From Faecalicatena sp. (GTDB lineage: Bacteria; Bacillota; Clostridia; Lachnospirales; Lachnospiraceae): 6,452 nucleotides of DNA. Within the stretch, counting starts at the first letter, position 1, and the number at the start of each line of letters is the position of its first letter. Position numbers and translations under genes: made by a program. The notes below the pieces were generated by a model that did not search any database, was not told the origin of the DNA, and saw nothing but the letters and a program-made list of their open reading frames with translations. Positions 1 through 6,452 of this stretch are shown piece by piece. Location: contig VSNK01000302.1 in assembly GCA_009774255.1 (NCBI GenBank), forward strand, positions 1-6,452, written 5' to 3'.

Positions 1-551
1 ATTTACTTATTATGATTTTATCTTTTGCAGCCGCGTCAGCAACATTATTTTCAAAAGAAATCGTACAATTAATGACTGCGCAAGCCTATCATTCTTCTTA
101 TAAGGTAGTAGGGATTCTTCTTTTTGCGCACAGTATTCATGTGGTTGGACTTGTTGCGGGATATGGGATTACAATTAGAAAAAAGGGCGGTTTATACCTG
201 AAAATATCAGGAACAGGAGCGCTTGCTAATATAATAATGAATTTTCTGCTTGTACCAAAATATTCTTTTTTGGGGGCAGCGATTGCAACATTAATTACAG
301 AAAGTATTATCTTTATGATCAGCTATTATTATTCGGGAAAACTATTTGATTGCGGATATGATCTGAAGAAGCTTTTGATATGTTTCATTGTTTTGTTATC
401 AGTATCCTATTTATCGATGGATATGTTGATCGGGATAAAAGTACTTATCTGTATAATCTTATTCTTTTTCGAAATGAACATATACAAAAACAGGATAAGA
501 TATCTAAAAAGTATTCTTTTTGGGATTATAAATATAAAAAGTGAAGAATGA
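1..551 (+). CDS. Wzx-type polysaccharide flippase, C-terminal part (5' end outside window)
   Basis: This is the C-terminal part of a polysaccharide repeat-unit flippase (Wzx/PST branch of the MOP superfamily), which moves undecaprenyl-pyrophosphate-linked oligosaccharides across the cytoplasmic membrane. The frame is open to the window edge (codons TTA CTT ATT precede the ATG at 12), so that ATG is probably internal. The visible part is about 180 residues of a family usually 400-500 long. Counting from the ATG at 12, the best signature is NIIMNFLLVPKY at residues 73-84, followed by GAAIATLITE (88-97), the typical Wzx 'N-hydrophobic-N...P-K-Y...GAA-A-T' block. Hydrophobic helices lie near residues 33-53, 67-82, 85-107, 120-139 and 141-156, and a short basic tail ends the protein. 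The gene is much more AT-rich than those that follow. Family assignment is firm; substrate specificity cannot be inferred. Confidence 0.88.
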   Translation, partial: LLIMILSFAAASATLFSKEIVQLMTAQAYHSSYKVVGILLFAHSIHVVGLVAGYGITIRKKGGLYLKISGTGALANIIMNFLLVPKYSFLGAAIATLITESIIFMISYYYSGKLFDCGYDLKKLLICFIVLLSVSYLSMDMLIGIKVLICIILFFFEMNIYKNRIRYLKSILFGIINIKSEE

Positions 552-574
552 TCTGAATAGCTCCAAAGTGGATC

Positions 575-583
575 AAAAGGAGA
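575..583 (+). promoter_or_regulatory. Ribosome binding site that fixes the aminotransferase start
   Basis: AAAAGGAGA lies five bases before the ATG at 589. The alternative in-frame GTG at 541 sits inside the flippase gene and is preceded only by an A/T run with no Shine-Dalgarno. It would also add 16 residues not expected at the start of this family, whose members usually begin close to an 'FxDLxxQ'-like segment, here RFRDLNRQY. Confidence 0.85.
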
Positions 584-588
584 TTATA

Positions 589-1758
589 ATGCGATTTAGG
601 GATTTAAACAGACAATATCAATACATACAAACGAATATTGATAATGCAGTCCGGTCAGTGATAGATCAGGCAAATTTTATATCTGGTTCTCAGGTCAGTG
701 AATTGGAGTCAATATTGGCTGATTATGTTAAAGTCCGACATTGTATTACATGTGGAAATGGAACGGACGCTATTACAATCGCGTTAATGGCAGTGCTAAG
801 TAATATTCCGTCAGAAGACTGGAAGAATTGTGCTGTATTTGTTCCGGATTTCACATTTTTCAGTTCAGGAGAATGCCCGGCAGCTCTTGGTCTTCCCACT
901 TATTTTGTAGATGTAAGGAAGGAAACTTACAATATCAGCCCGGACGCGCTTGAAAAATCTATAGAGCAGGTGAAGGCGGAAGGCAGGCATAAACCGACCT
1001 TGGTAATTGCGGTTGACCTTTTTGGCCAGCCTGCCGAGTATGGGGAATTGAAGCGGCTATGCAAGAAATACAATATGTTTCTTCTGGAAGATGGGGCACA
1101 GGGCTTTGGCGGGAGGATAGGCGGCCGAATGGCCTGCAGTTTTGCGGATATAGCCACCACATCTTTTTTCCCTGCGAAGCCTTTAGGCTGTTATGGAGAC
1201 GGTGGAGCAATATTTACGGACAATGAGGAATGGGCATCACTCTGCCGTTCTATTGCCATACACGGAAAGGATATGAGCGATCCCAATGATCCGAATTCGA
1301 AATATAACAATATCCGGCTTGGAATGAACAGCCGTCTGGATACGATTCAGGCAGCGGTGTTACTCGCGAAATTTCCTGTATTTCGGGATGAAGAGCTGGA
1401 CATGGTGGACAACGCGGCACGATGGTACGGAGAATTTTTAAGTGCTACATCTCTGGTATTGCCGGAAATTATGGACAACTACACTTCATCATGGGCACAA
1501 TACACGGTTCAGCTGCCGGAAGGAGTGGACAGGGCAAAATTGCAAATGTGCATGAAGGAGGCCGACATTCCGACCATGGTTTATTATAAGAAACCAATGC
1601 ACAGGCAGGGTGCGTTTGCAGGTACGGCAGGTGAAACAGCACATTGCCCGAATACGGAAAAATTATGTGGCTCTGTGTTGTGCTTACCGATCCATCCTTA
1701 TTTAAGAAAAACAGAAGTTGAGATGATATGCGGCAAGTTGAAGAAGGGTTTATCGTAG
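589..1758 (+). CDS. DegT/DnrJ/EryC1/StrS family PLP-dependent sugar aminotransferase
   Basis: This is a cytoplasmic PLP enzyme expected to transfer an amino group, usually from glutamate, to a nucleotide-linked keto-sugar, giving an amino sugar for surface glycan assembly. From the ATG at 589 it has 389 residues, normal for the family. The N-terminal RFRDLNRQY is typical. NGTDA at 57-61 belongs to the cofactor-phosphate region, EDGAQGFGG (from 167) carries the PLP-ring-contacting Asp168 and Gln171, and SFFPAKPLGCYGDGG (from 192) holds the Schiff-base lysine Lys197 (codon 1177-1179). NSRLDTIQAA (247-256) and LPIHPYL near the C-terminus are also family hallmarks. A short hydrophilic insert (about 228-238) follows HGK. 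Overall it resembles WbpE-like C3 aminotransferases, but FdtB-like or other activities are equally possible because no partner dehydrogenase or ketoisomerase is in view. The stop is one base from the MBOAT start, so the genes are co-transcribed and probably translationally coupled. Confidence 0.93.
   Translation: MRFRDLNRQYQYIQTNIDNAVRSVIDQANFISGSQVSELESILADYVKVRHCITCGNGTDAITIALMAVLSNIPSEDWKNCAVFVPDFTFFSSGECPAALGLPTYFVDVRKETYNISPDALEKSIEQVKAEGRHKPTLVIAVDLFGQPAEYGELKRLCKKYNMFLLEDGAQGFGGRIGGRMACSFADIATTSFFPAKPLGCYGDGGAIFTDNEEWASLCRSIAIHGKDMSDPNDPNSKYNNIRLGMNSRLDTIQAAVLLAKFPVFRDEELDMVDNAARWYGEFLSATSLVLPEIMDNYTSSWAQYTVQLPEGVDRAKLQMCMKEADIPTMVYYKKPMHRQGAFAGTAGETAHCPNTEKLCGSVLCLPIHPYLRKTEVEMICGKLKKGLS
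1741..1748 (+). promoter_or_regulatory. Likely ribosome binding site of the MBOAT gene
   Basis: AAGAAGGG, inside the last codons of the aminotransferase, precedes the ATG at 1760 with an 11-base spacer. This is longer than ideal, but the ATG lies one base after the upstream stop, so reinitiation by terminating ribosomes could assist. Confidence 0.5.
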
Positions 1759-1759
1759 T

Positions 1760-3229
1760 ATGGCATTCACAACACAAATATTTTTATTTATCTTTTTTCC
1801 TCTGGGCATAATCTGTTATCTGTTCGGCGGCTTTTTGGAACGGCACGTTATTTTCTTCCGGGAGCAGCGCCTGAAGGATTGGGTGTTGGCAGGTATCAGC
1901 CTGGCTTTTTATGGCTGGGCATTGTTTGATGGGATGTACCGCTTTTTCCTTTATATAGTTGCGGTTTATTTGGCAGGCCGATTGATTCAAATGTGTCATC
2001 GGAAACACCTGATATTTCCACTTTTTCAGACGAATGCAGAGGGAAAGCAGGATCTTAGAGAAATTTCAGTTTCGTTTTTAGCGCTGTGTATAGGTGCTTT
2101 TTTTACATTGCTGATTCTGCTTCGATTTAAATATTGGAATTTTTGTGTACCATTATGGAATGCGGTTTTCCAGGTAAATATGCAGGGTTCCTCTGCTTTG
2201 GCGCCACTGGGAATTTCATTTATTACATTTTCAGCCATATCATATTTAGTAGATATCCACCGAGGTTTATCATCGGCCGGAAGCTTTTTGGATTGTCTAC
2301 TGTATTTTACCTTTTTTCCTAAAGTCGTATCTGGTCCTATTGTTTTTTGGCGGGATTTCCAGCCGCAGATATCAGACCGCAGGACAACTCTGGATGACGC
2401 GGCGGCAGGTGTGGAACGAATCATGATTGGTTTTTCCAAGAAGTTAATTTTGGCAGATATGTTGTCTATTCCATGTGTTGATACCATTTCCGCATGGCTG
2501 TCCGCGCTTTTGTATATGCTTCAGATATATTATGATTTTGCAGGATACTCGGACATTGCTATCGGATTGGCACAAATTTTTGGATTCCATTTCCAGGAGA
2601 ATTTCCGATTTCCATACCGGTCAAAATCTATTACAGAATTTTGGAGGAGATGGCATATCTCTCTGGGCTCATGGTTTCGGGAGTATGTATATATTCCGCT
2701 GGGCGGGAGCAGGCGAGGGCCGCGTAAAACCCTATGTAACCTGGCGGTGGTATTCGCTCTTACAGGAATCTGGCATGGTGCGGGCTGGAATTATATTATT
2801 TGGGGAGGCATCAACGCTTTTTTTGTGATTTTAGAGCGCATCGTCTGGGATCAAAGGTGGTATCAAAAGATTCCCCAAGTCTTGAAATATGCGGGGACTA
2901 TGTTTGTCGTAATGATGTTTTGGGCGTTATTCCGATTCCAGAATCTGCAGGAACTGAAGGAATGGGGAATGATGCTTTTGGGGCAATCCGGAAGCGGCAG
3001 GGAAGGCTGGCAGTATTATTTTGATTTCCGTGCATCTTTTTTAACAATTGTTGGCGTTGCAGGCGCCGTGATTCCAGGAAATGATAAGATTCAGGCATGG
3101 GGAAAACGTTTTTTCAGTACGAGAGCTGGATGTGTCTTAAAAGGATCGGGACTTCTGGTCTTGTTTTTGTTAGCTATACTCTGCATGGTAAATTCGACAT
3201 ATCATCCCTTCATTTATTTCCAATATTGA
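1760..3229 (+). CDS. MBOAT family O-acyltransferase (AlgI/PatA-like)
   Basis: This polytopic membrane acyltransferase of 489 residues is expected to pass an acyl group, typically acetyl, from a cytoplasmic donor across the membrane for O-acylation of a polysaccharide. The start resembles AlgI-type proteins, with a first helix at 5-24 ending in the usual FFPLG-like segment. Further hydrophobic helices lie near 41-60, 62-79, 101-121, 145-165, 220-236, 243-258, 325-360, 374-392, 425-440 and 463-480. The core signatures are intact: LQIYYDFAGYSDIAIGL (254-270), ENFRFPY (280-286), FWRRWHISLGSWFREY (294-309) with His299, YIPLGG (311-316), and LTGIWHGAGWN (334-344) with His339, equivalent to the essential histidine of AlgI/DltB. 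The loop between LAD (231-233) and AWL (245-247) seems short compared with relatives I recall. The SGNH-like gene follows 15 bases later, the usual MBOAT-partner arrangement. Acyl group and acceptor are unknown. Confidence 0.95.
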   Translation: MAFTTQIFLFIFFPLGIICYLFGGFLERHVIFFREQRLKDWVLAGISLAFYGWALFDGMYRFFLYIVAVYLAGRLIQMCHRKHLIFPLFQTNAEGKQDLREISVSFLALCIGAFFTLLILLRFKYWNFCVPLWNAVFQVNMQGSSALAPLGISFITFSAISYLVDIHRGLSSAGSFLDCLLYFTFFPKVVSGPIVFWRDFQPQISDRRTTLDDAAAGVERIMIGFSKKLILADMLSIPCVDTISAWLSALLYMLQIYYDFAGYSDIAIGLAQIFGFHFQENFRFPYRSKSITEFWRRWHISLGSWFREYVYIPLGGSRRGPRKTLCNLAVVFALTGIWHGAGWNYIIWGGINAFFVILERIVWDQRWYQKIPQVLKYAGTMFVVMMFWALFRFQNLQELKEWGMMLLGQSGSGREGWQYYFDFRASFLTIVGVAGAVIPGNDKIQAWGKRFFSTRAGCVLKGSGLLVLFLLAILCMVNSTYHPFIYFQY

Positions 3230-3240
3230 GAGGAGAGGAA
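3230..3240 (+). promoter_or_regulatory. Strong ribosome binding site supporting a TTG start
   Basis: GAGGAGAGGAA directly follows the MBOAT stop codon. Its AGGAG (3231-3235) is nine bases from the TTG at 3245, whereas the first in-frame ATG at 3260 would be 24 bases away, too far for normal initiation. The TTG start also gives a complete signal-anchor segment with a lysine-containing N-terminus (KQIK). Confidence 0.8.
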
Positions 3241-3244
3241 CTCG

Positions 3245-4639
3245 TTGAAACAGATAAAAATGACTATGCTTGTGATTTTCGCTATGCTTATACTTATTCC
3301 TGTAGCTGCATTCTCCTGGAAGCCAGGAATCACTTCCGAGATTGATAACCGAATGCTGGCGGAGAATCCGTTTCATCCGAAGCCGGGGGCGGAGGGAGAG
3401 GACATGTCGAAAGCTATTGAGAATTATGTAAATGACCGGCTTGGATTCCGGAACCAGATGATTTTGGGTTACACAGTCCTCAATGATAAGCTGTTTGGAA
3501 AAATGGTGCATCCAATCTATCAATATGGGCAAGGCGGATATGTATATACGACAACATTAGGCAATGAGCCTGACCGTGCATTTGAAGAGGCTTTCGCAGA
3601 TATGGTCGGGAGGATACAGGATTACTGCGAAGCCAGATCAATTCCGTTTTTGTTTGCAATTGAACCATCGAAATCTTCTGTTTTAACGGAATATCTGCCA
3701 AGGGGCTGGCATGTCGATCATACGTGGTGGGACATCCTTTTGGAGGCGTTGGATAAACGGGAAATAAATTATATCAACAATACTGAGCTTATGAAGAGAC
3801 TTACGGCGGAAGGAGAATCCGTATTCAATCAAAAATATGATGCCGGACACTGGAACTACACGGGCTCGTTTTACGGTGTGAACGCAATCTTGGAAGAGCT
3901 GCGGAACGATTTTCCCGGCATTCATATTAATACTTGGGAGGAGTTGACTGTTTCTAAAAAACTCGAGACCTCTCTTCCTGTATCCCAGTTTCCCATCCGG
4001 GAATGGGTTCCGGATATTTCAATTGCTCTCGAAGCAGAAGATTTAACAGAAAAATATTCCAATGAAGTGGTAAGAAATTTAAGCTACCATAAGTTTGGAG
4101 ATTTCGTAAATGAAAACCGACTGAAGCAGGGCTCTCCCAGGGCATTGGTATTTCAGGGAAGTTATATCAATGAATATGGAACCTCTTATTTAAAAAATGC
4201 GTTAGGAGAATATATTTACGTGCATAATTACGAAAATATAATCGATTTTGATTATTATTTTAATATTTTCAAACCGGAGTGTGTGGTTTTTGAAGTTACG
4301 GAGTATGCATTGACCAGGGGGTATTTTGATTATGACCGCATGATTTCTCAATACTTTAATCCTGTTATGGCTTCTGTCATGAAGAAGGCGGAAAAAACAG
4401 AGAAAAAAGAACTTTTGCCGGAGACTATTTCCTGGGAACAGGGGGAAGCTTTGACAAAGATTGTCTGGAATGGCGGAGATGGCAGTGAAGAATATGTCTG
4501 GCTTTTTATGGATGAAGATTTTGATATGAGAAAAAAAGAAACAGAAATATATGAGACAACAGTAAAAAATGAAGCCTTAAATCTAAATAATATAAAAATC
4601 GTTGTACAGACCAAAGAAGGAATCCATATATATGAGTAG
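3245..4639 (+). CDS. Membrane-anchored SGNH/AlgX-like (DHHW-type) protein, probable O-acetylation partner
   Basis: This 464-residue exported protein has one hydrophobic segment (about 7-24) after a basic N-terminus, either a signal anchor or a signal peptide, so the rest should be outside the cell. It follows the plan of DHHW/AlgX/AlgJ-type proteins: ISEIDNRML-like start (29-38), ENYVNDRLGFRNQ (59-71), then an SGNH-like core. IPFLFAIEPSKSSV (133-146) is a core strand and loop. DAGHWN (199-204) supplies the D-x-x-H pair Asp199/His202, and FQGSY (303-307) supplies the candidate nucleophile Ser306. The Asp/His block precedes Ser, the permuted order of AlgX/AlgJ, and the 104-residue Asp/His-to-Ser gap is similar to those proteins. 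About 80 C-terminal residues (from 385) lie beyond the core. Placement after the MBOAT suggests it completes O-acylation of the exported glycan. Catalysis is inferred; a structural or binding role cannot be excluded. Its last 8 bases overlap the next gene. Confidence 0.82.
   Translation: MKQIKMTMLVIFAMLILIPVAAFSWKPGITSEIDNRMLAENPFHPKPGAEGEDMSKAIENYVNDRLGFRNQMILGYTVLNDKLFGKMVHPIYQYGQGGYVYTTTLGNEPDRAFEEAFADMVGRIQDYCEARSIPFLFAIEPSKSSVLTEYLPRGWHVDHTWWDILLEALDKREINYINNTELMKRLTAEGESVFNQKYDAGHWNYTGSFYGVNAILEELRNDFPGIHINTWEELTVSKKLETSLPVSQFPIREWVPDISIALEAEDLTEKYSNEVVRNLSYHKFGDFVNENRLKQGSPRALVFQGSYINEYGTSYLKNALGEYIYVHNYENIIDFDYYFNIFKPECVVFEVTEYALTRGYFDYDRMISQYFNPVMASVMKKAEKTEKKELLPETISWEQGEALTKIVWNGGDGSEEYVWLFMDEDFDMRKKETEIYETTVKNEALNLNNIKIVVQTKEGIHIYE
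4616..4622 (+). promoter_or_regulatory. Ribosome binding site fixing the start of the last gene
   Basis: GAAGGAA sits nine bases before the ATG at 4632. It excludes the longer in-frame TTG start at 4602, which has no Shine-Dalgarno in front of it. It is also better placed for 4632 than for the next ATG at 4641. Confidence 0.78.
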
Positions 4640-6395
4640 GATGAAGAGTATTGAATTAAAAAAGCCAAAATTGAGCCAATGCTTTATGTATCTGTTTTTA
4701 ATCGCTATGTATGCGTTGATGTTTCCTTCTATGCTGAAGGGGATTGACCTGACAGATATGGCCTATATGCTGGCAAAATATAAATATGTATTTGATCAGG
4801 GAGTCCCTGTCAATGGCGCATCCATTATCATGACGGATATTCTTGGCGGCATCCTGTACCATGCGGTGCCGGAAGGACAGGTTTTTCTTCTTACACTGGC
4901 CTGCTGGGCATTGAACTTCGGTATGGCATTATTGAGTTTTCGGCTTTTACGGGAATACTTGAATGGATTTCTTTTAGTTGCGCTCCTGACAGGGGGCGGA
5001 TTTTTTTCTATCGCGTTTATTCATATAGTGCATTATGATACCTTGTCTATGTTCTTTCAGATATTGGCTTTTTTTGTACTAATAAAAGGGCTGGATGAGA
5101 AGAACAAAAAATGGATTGTTATCAGTGGCTTTATCCTTGGACTTAATATTTTTGTGCGGCTGCCTAATATATTGCAGACTTCTTTCGGCTTACTTATTAT
5201 CTGGTATTTTGGGCAGGGAATTAAGAAGAATATAAAAGCGATATTAAGCTATATAGGGAGTCTGGTTATAGGAATTTGTTTAGGAGGACTGCTTGGAACT
5301 ATTCTATGTGTTATGACATTAGGAAAATCAGGAATTACAAGTCTGTTGTTCGGTACAATGAGGACATTAGCTAATAGTTCTAGTTCATACAGTGCCGTGT
5401 ATATTAAAAGTCGCTTTTTTGATGGAATAAGCTCCGGACTCCAGAATGCCGCAAAATATGAAACAGTTATAATTTTTTTCGTGATCCTTTTGCTTGGACT
5501 AGTGAAAATTTATTTTCAGGAAGAAAACATTCTTTCGGAAAAAGCACGGGCGAGATGTTATAAAATAGTGGAAATAGTAAGCGGAATTTCGCTGCTTGCT
5601 TGGGCAGTTATTTTATGTCAAAGATTGCCCCACATTCCGATTTTGGAAATATTGGTAACGAACGCTATTGTAATATGTACGGCCTCATCTTTTTATCTCA
5701 GAAAGAAAGATATCAGATTAAGTACGATCTGTCTGGGGTGTGTATTTATGGAACTGATCTTAACAGTCGGGACAAATAATGGAACAAGCTTTTATGTCGT
5801 TTTCATGGGATTTCCGGTTGCCGTGGCAGTATGTGCGCTGTGGACAAGCTTGGGCTTTAAATATGATCCTATAAAAAACAGCTGTAAATATATTATGTCC
5901 ATTACACTGGCCGCATTGTTGTGTATAGAAGGATATCAATATTATAGTACATTTGTTTATCGTGATTCAGCGAAAGAATCTTTGAATTGTGAAGTCAATA
6001 TAAAGGAATATAAGGGAATTAAAACATCGGCTGAGAGAGCCGGATATTTGGAAAATTTAGTTAAAATACTGGAACCATACAATGACTGCGAAATGATAAC
6101 TTTGGGTGATTTTTCCATAGGATATGTGATTACGGATATGGTTCCTTTTTTTACATCTACATGGCCTGATCTGATAGGCTTAGAAATCTTTCAAACACAA
6201 ATGGAAATGAAACTGGAGCAGGATATGTATCCTGTGATCGTATTAGCTGATGTTTATCAGACGGGAGAATATCGGTCACCGGAAAAAGTTGAAATGGTTT
6301 TAGATGTTATCGAAAGAAGTGAAAAATATAAAACAGCGTATGAGAACGAATATTATCGTATTTATGTTCCGAAGGGAGCGAAAAAGGATAATTAA
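4632..6395 (+). CDS. Polytopic membrane protein, probable GT-C-fold glycosyltransferase
   Basis: From the ATG at 4632 this is a 587-residue integral membrane protein with roughly 12 hydrophobic helices (near 14-33, 84-103, 112-131, 136-152, 161-178, 181-194, 203-229, 276-293, 312-330, 336-354, 363-405, 418-434) and a soluble C-terminal domain (about 435-587). The architecture and several segments recall GT-C transferases of the PMT/ArnT type, which use polyprenyl-phosphate sugars outside the membrane. An acidic first loop, GIDLTDMAY (37-45), follows helix 1. HYDTLSMFFQILAF (134-147) and GFILGLNIFVRLPN (166-179) match the 'Y-D-x-L...G-x-x-x-G...R-x-P' pattern of such proteins, with Arg176 conserved-looking. 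GTNNGTSFY (380-388) may be another external loop. No named family is certain. A Wzy polymerase is an alternative, but the YDTL and RLPN segments fit GT-C better. The start overlaps the SGNH-like gene by 8 bases, implying translational coupling in the same operon. Confidence 0.75.
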   Translation: MSRMKSIELKKPKLSQCFMYLFLIAMYALMFPSMLKGIDLTDMAYMLAKYKYVFDQGVPVNGASIIMTDILGGILYHAVPEGQVFLLTLACWALNFGMALLSFRLLREYLNGFLLVALLTGGGFFSIAFIHIVHYDTLSMFFQILAFFVLIKGLDEKNKKWIVISGFILGLNIFVRLPNILQTSFGLLIIWYFGQGIKKNIKAILSYIGSLVIGICLGGLLGTILCVMTLGKSGITSLLFGTMRTLANSSSSYSAVYIKSRFFDGISSGLQNAAKYETVIIFFVILLLGLVKIYFQEENILSEKARARCYKIVEIVSGISLLAWAVILCQRLPHIPILEILVTNAIVICTASSFYLRKKDIRLSTICLGCVFMELILTVGTNNGTSFYVVFMGFPVAVAVCALWTSLGFKYDPIKNSCKYIMSITLAALLCIEGYQYYSTFVYRDSAKESLNCEVNIKEYKGIKTSAERAGYLENLVKILEPYNDCEMITLGDFSIGYVITDMVPFFTSTWPDLIGLEIFQTQMEMKLEQDMYPVIVLADVYQTGEYRSPEKVEMVLDVIERSEKYKTAYENEYYRIYVPKGAKKDN

Positions 6396-6452
6396 AATTT
6401 TTTAGATATTTATTGAATCCTGGCTAATATAGGATAACAGATGTGTAACAAT
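6396..6452. other. AT-rich 3' flank, no gene or convincing terminator
   Basis: Fifty-seven bases follow the last stop. They contain a T-rich stretch near 6398-6403 but no GC-rich stem in front of it, and no start codon with a Shine-Dalgarno. The only inverted repeat is a five-base stem (ATCCT at 6417-6421 with AGGAT at 6431-6435) with no T-run behind it. Nothing here shows that the operon ends. Confidence 0.5.

Noticed and set aside
541..588. GTG start at 541 giving a 405-residue aminotransferase
   Set aside because: It has no Shine-Dalgarno and overlaps the end of the flippase gene. The ATG at 589 has a near-ideal AAAAGGAGA five bases upstream and matches the usual family N-terminus.
2026..2487. 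Minus-strand open frame of 153 codons inside the MBOAT gene
   Set aside because: It lies wholly opposite a gene with intact catalytic motifs, its translation has no recognisable domain, and no other gene in the window is on that strand.
3170..3532. Minus-strand open frame of 120 codons across the MBOAT/SGNH junction
   Set aside because: It runs antisense to both genes and to the Shine-Dalgarno between them, and its translation shows no recognisable domain or organisation. It is a shadow frame.
4602..4631. TTG start at 4602 for the last gene
   Set aside because: There is no ribosome site before it, and the GAAGGAA at 4616-4622 lies inside this extension at the right distance for the ATG at 4632.
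6417..6435. Inverted repeat ATCCT/AGGAT as a terminator
   Set aside because: The stem is only five base pairs with a nine-base loop and no T-run follows. A match of this size is expected by chance in AT-rich DNA.
6413..6445. Possible promoter after the last gene (TTGAAT followed by TAATAT)
   Set aside because: The two hexamer-like words are only seven bases apart, not about 17, so they cannot form a sigma-70-type promoter.

Overview
The window is one strand-uniform stretch of a surface-polysaccharide gene cluster. Five protein-coding genes, all on the + strand, fill almost all of it: the tail of a Wzx-type flippase, a DegT/DnrJ/EryC1/StrS sugar aminotransferase, an MBOAT (AlgI/PatA-like) O-acyltransferase, a membrane-anchored SGNH/AlgX-like (DHHW-type) protein, and a polytopic membrane protein that looks like a GT-C-fold glycosyltransferase. 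No RNA gene, mobile element, CRISPR array or recognisable promoter is visible. Strong AGGAG-type ribosome binding sites, AT-leaning composition and the character of the proteins point to a Clostridia-type Firmicute, plausibly Lachnospiraceae. That assignment is inference from style; no marker gene is present.

Layout. 1-551: 3' end of the flippase, very AT-rich. 589-1758: aminotransferase, starting 37 bases later behind its own Shine-Dalgarno. 1760-3229: MBOAT, one base after the previous stop. 3245-4639: SGNH-like protein, 15 bases later, with a TTG start behind a strong Shine-Dalgarno. 4632-6395: GT-C-like protein, overlapping the previous gene by 8 bases. 6396-6452: AT-rich tail with no convincing terminator, so the operon may continue. 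The spacing and overlaps argue for a single transcript whose promoter lies upstream of the window.

How the genes could work together. The aminotransferase would make a nucleotide-activated amino sugar in the cytoplasm, and the flippase would export the undecaprenyl-linked repeat unit. The MBOAT and SGNH-like pair would then O-acylate the glycan on the outer face, as AlgI works with AlgJ/AlgX for alginate. The GT-C-like protein may add a sugar from a polyprenyl-phosphate donor on the same face. The family calls rest on visible motifs. The shared pathway is inferred from gene order, and the actual sugar, acyl group and acceptor cannot be read from this window.
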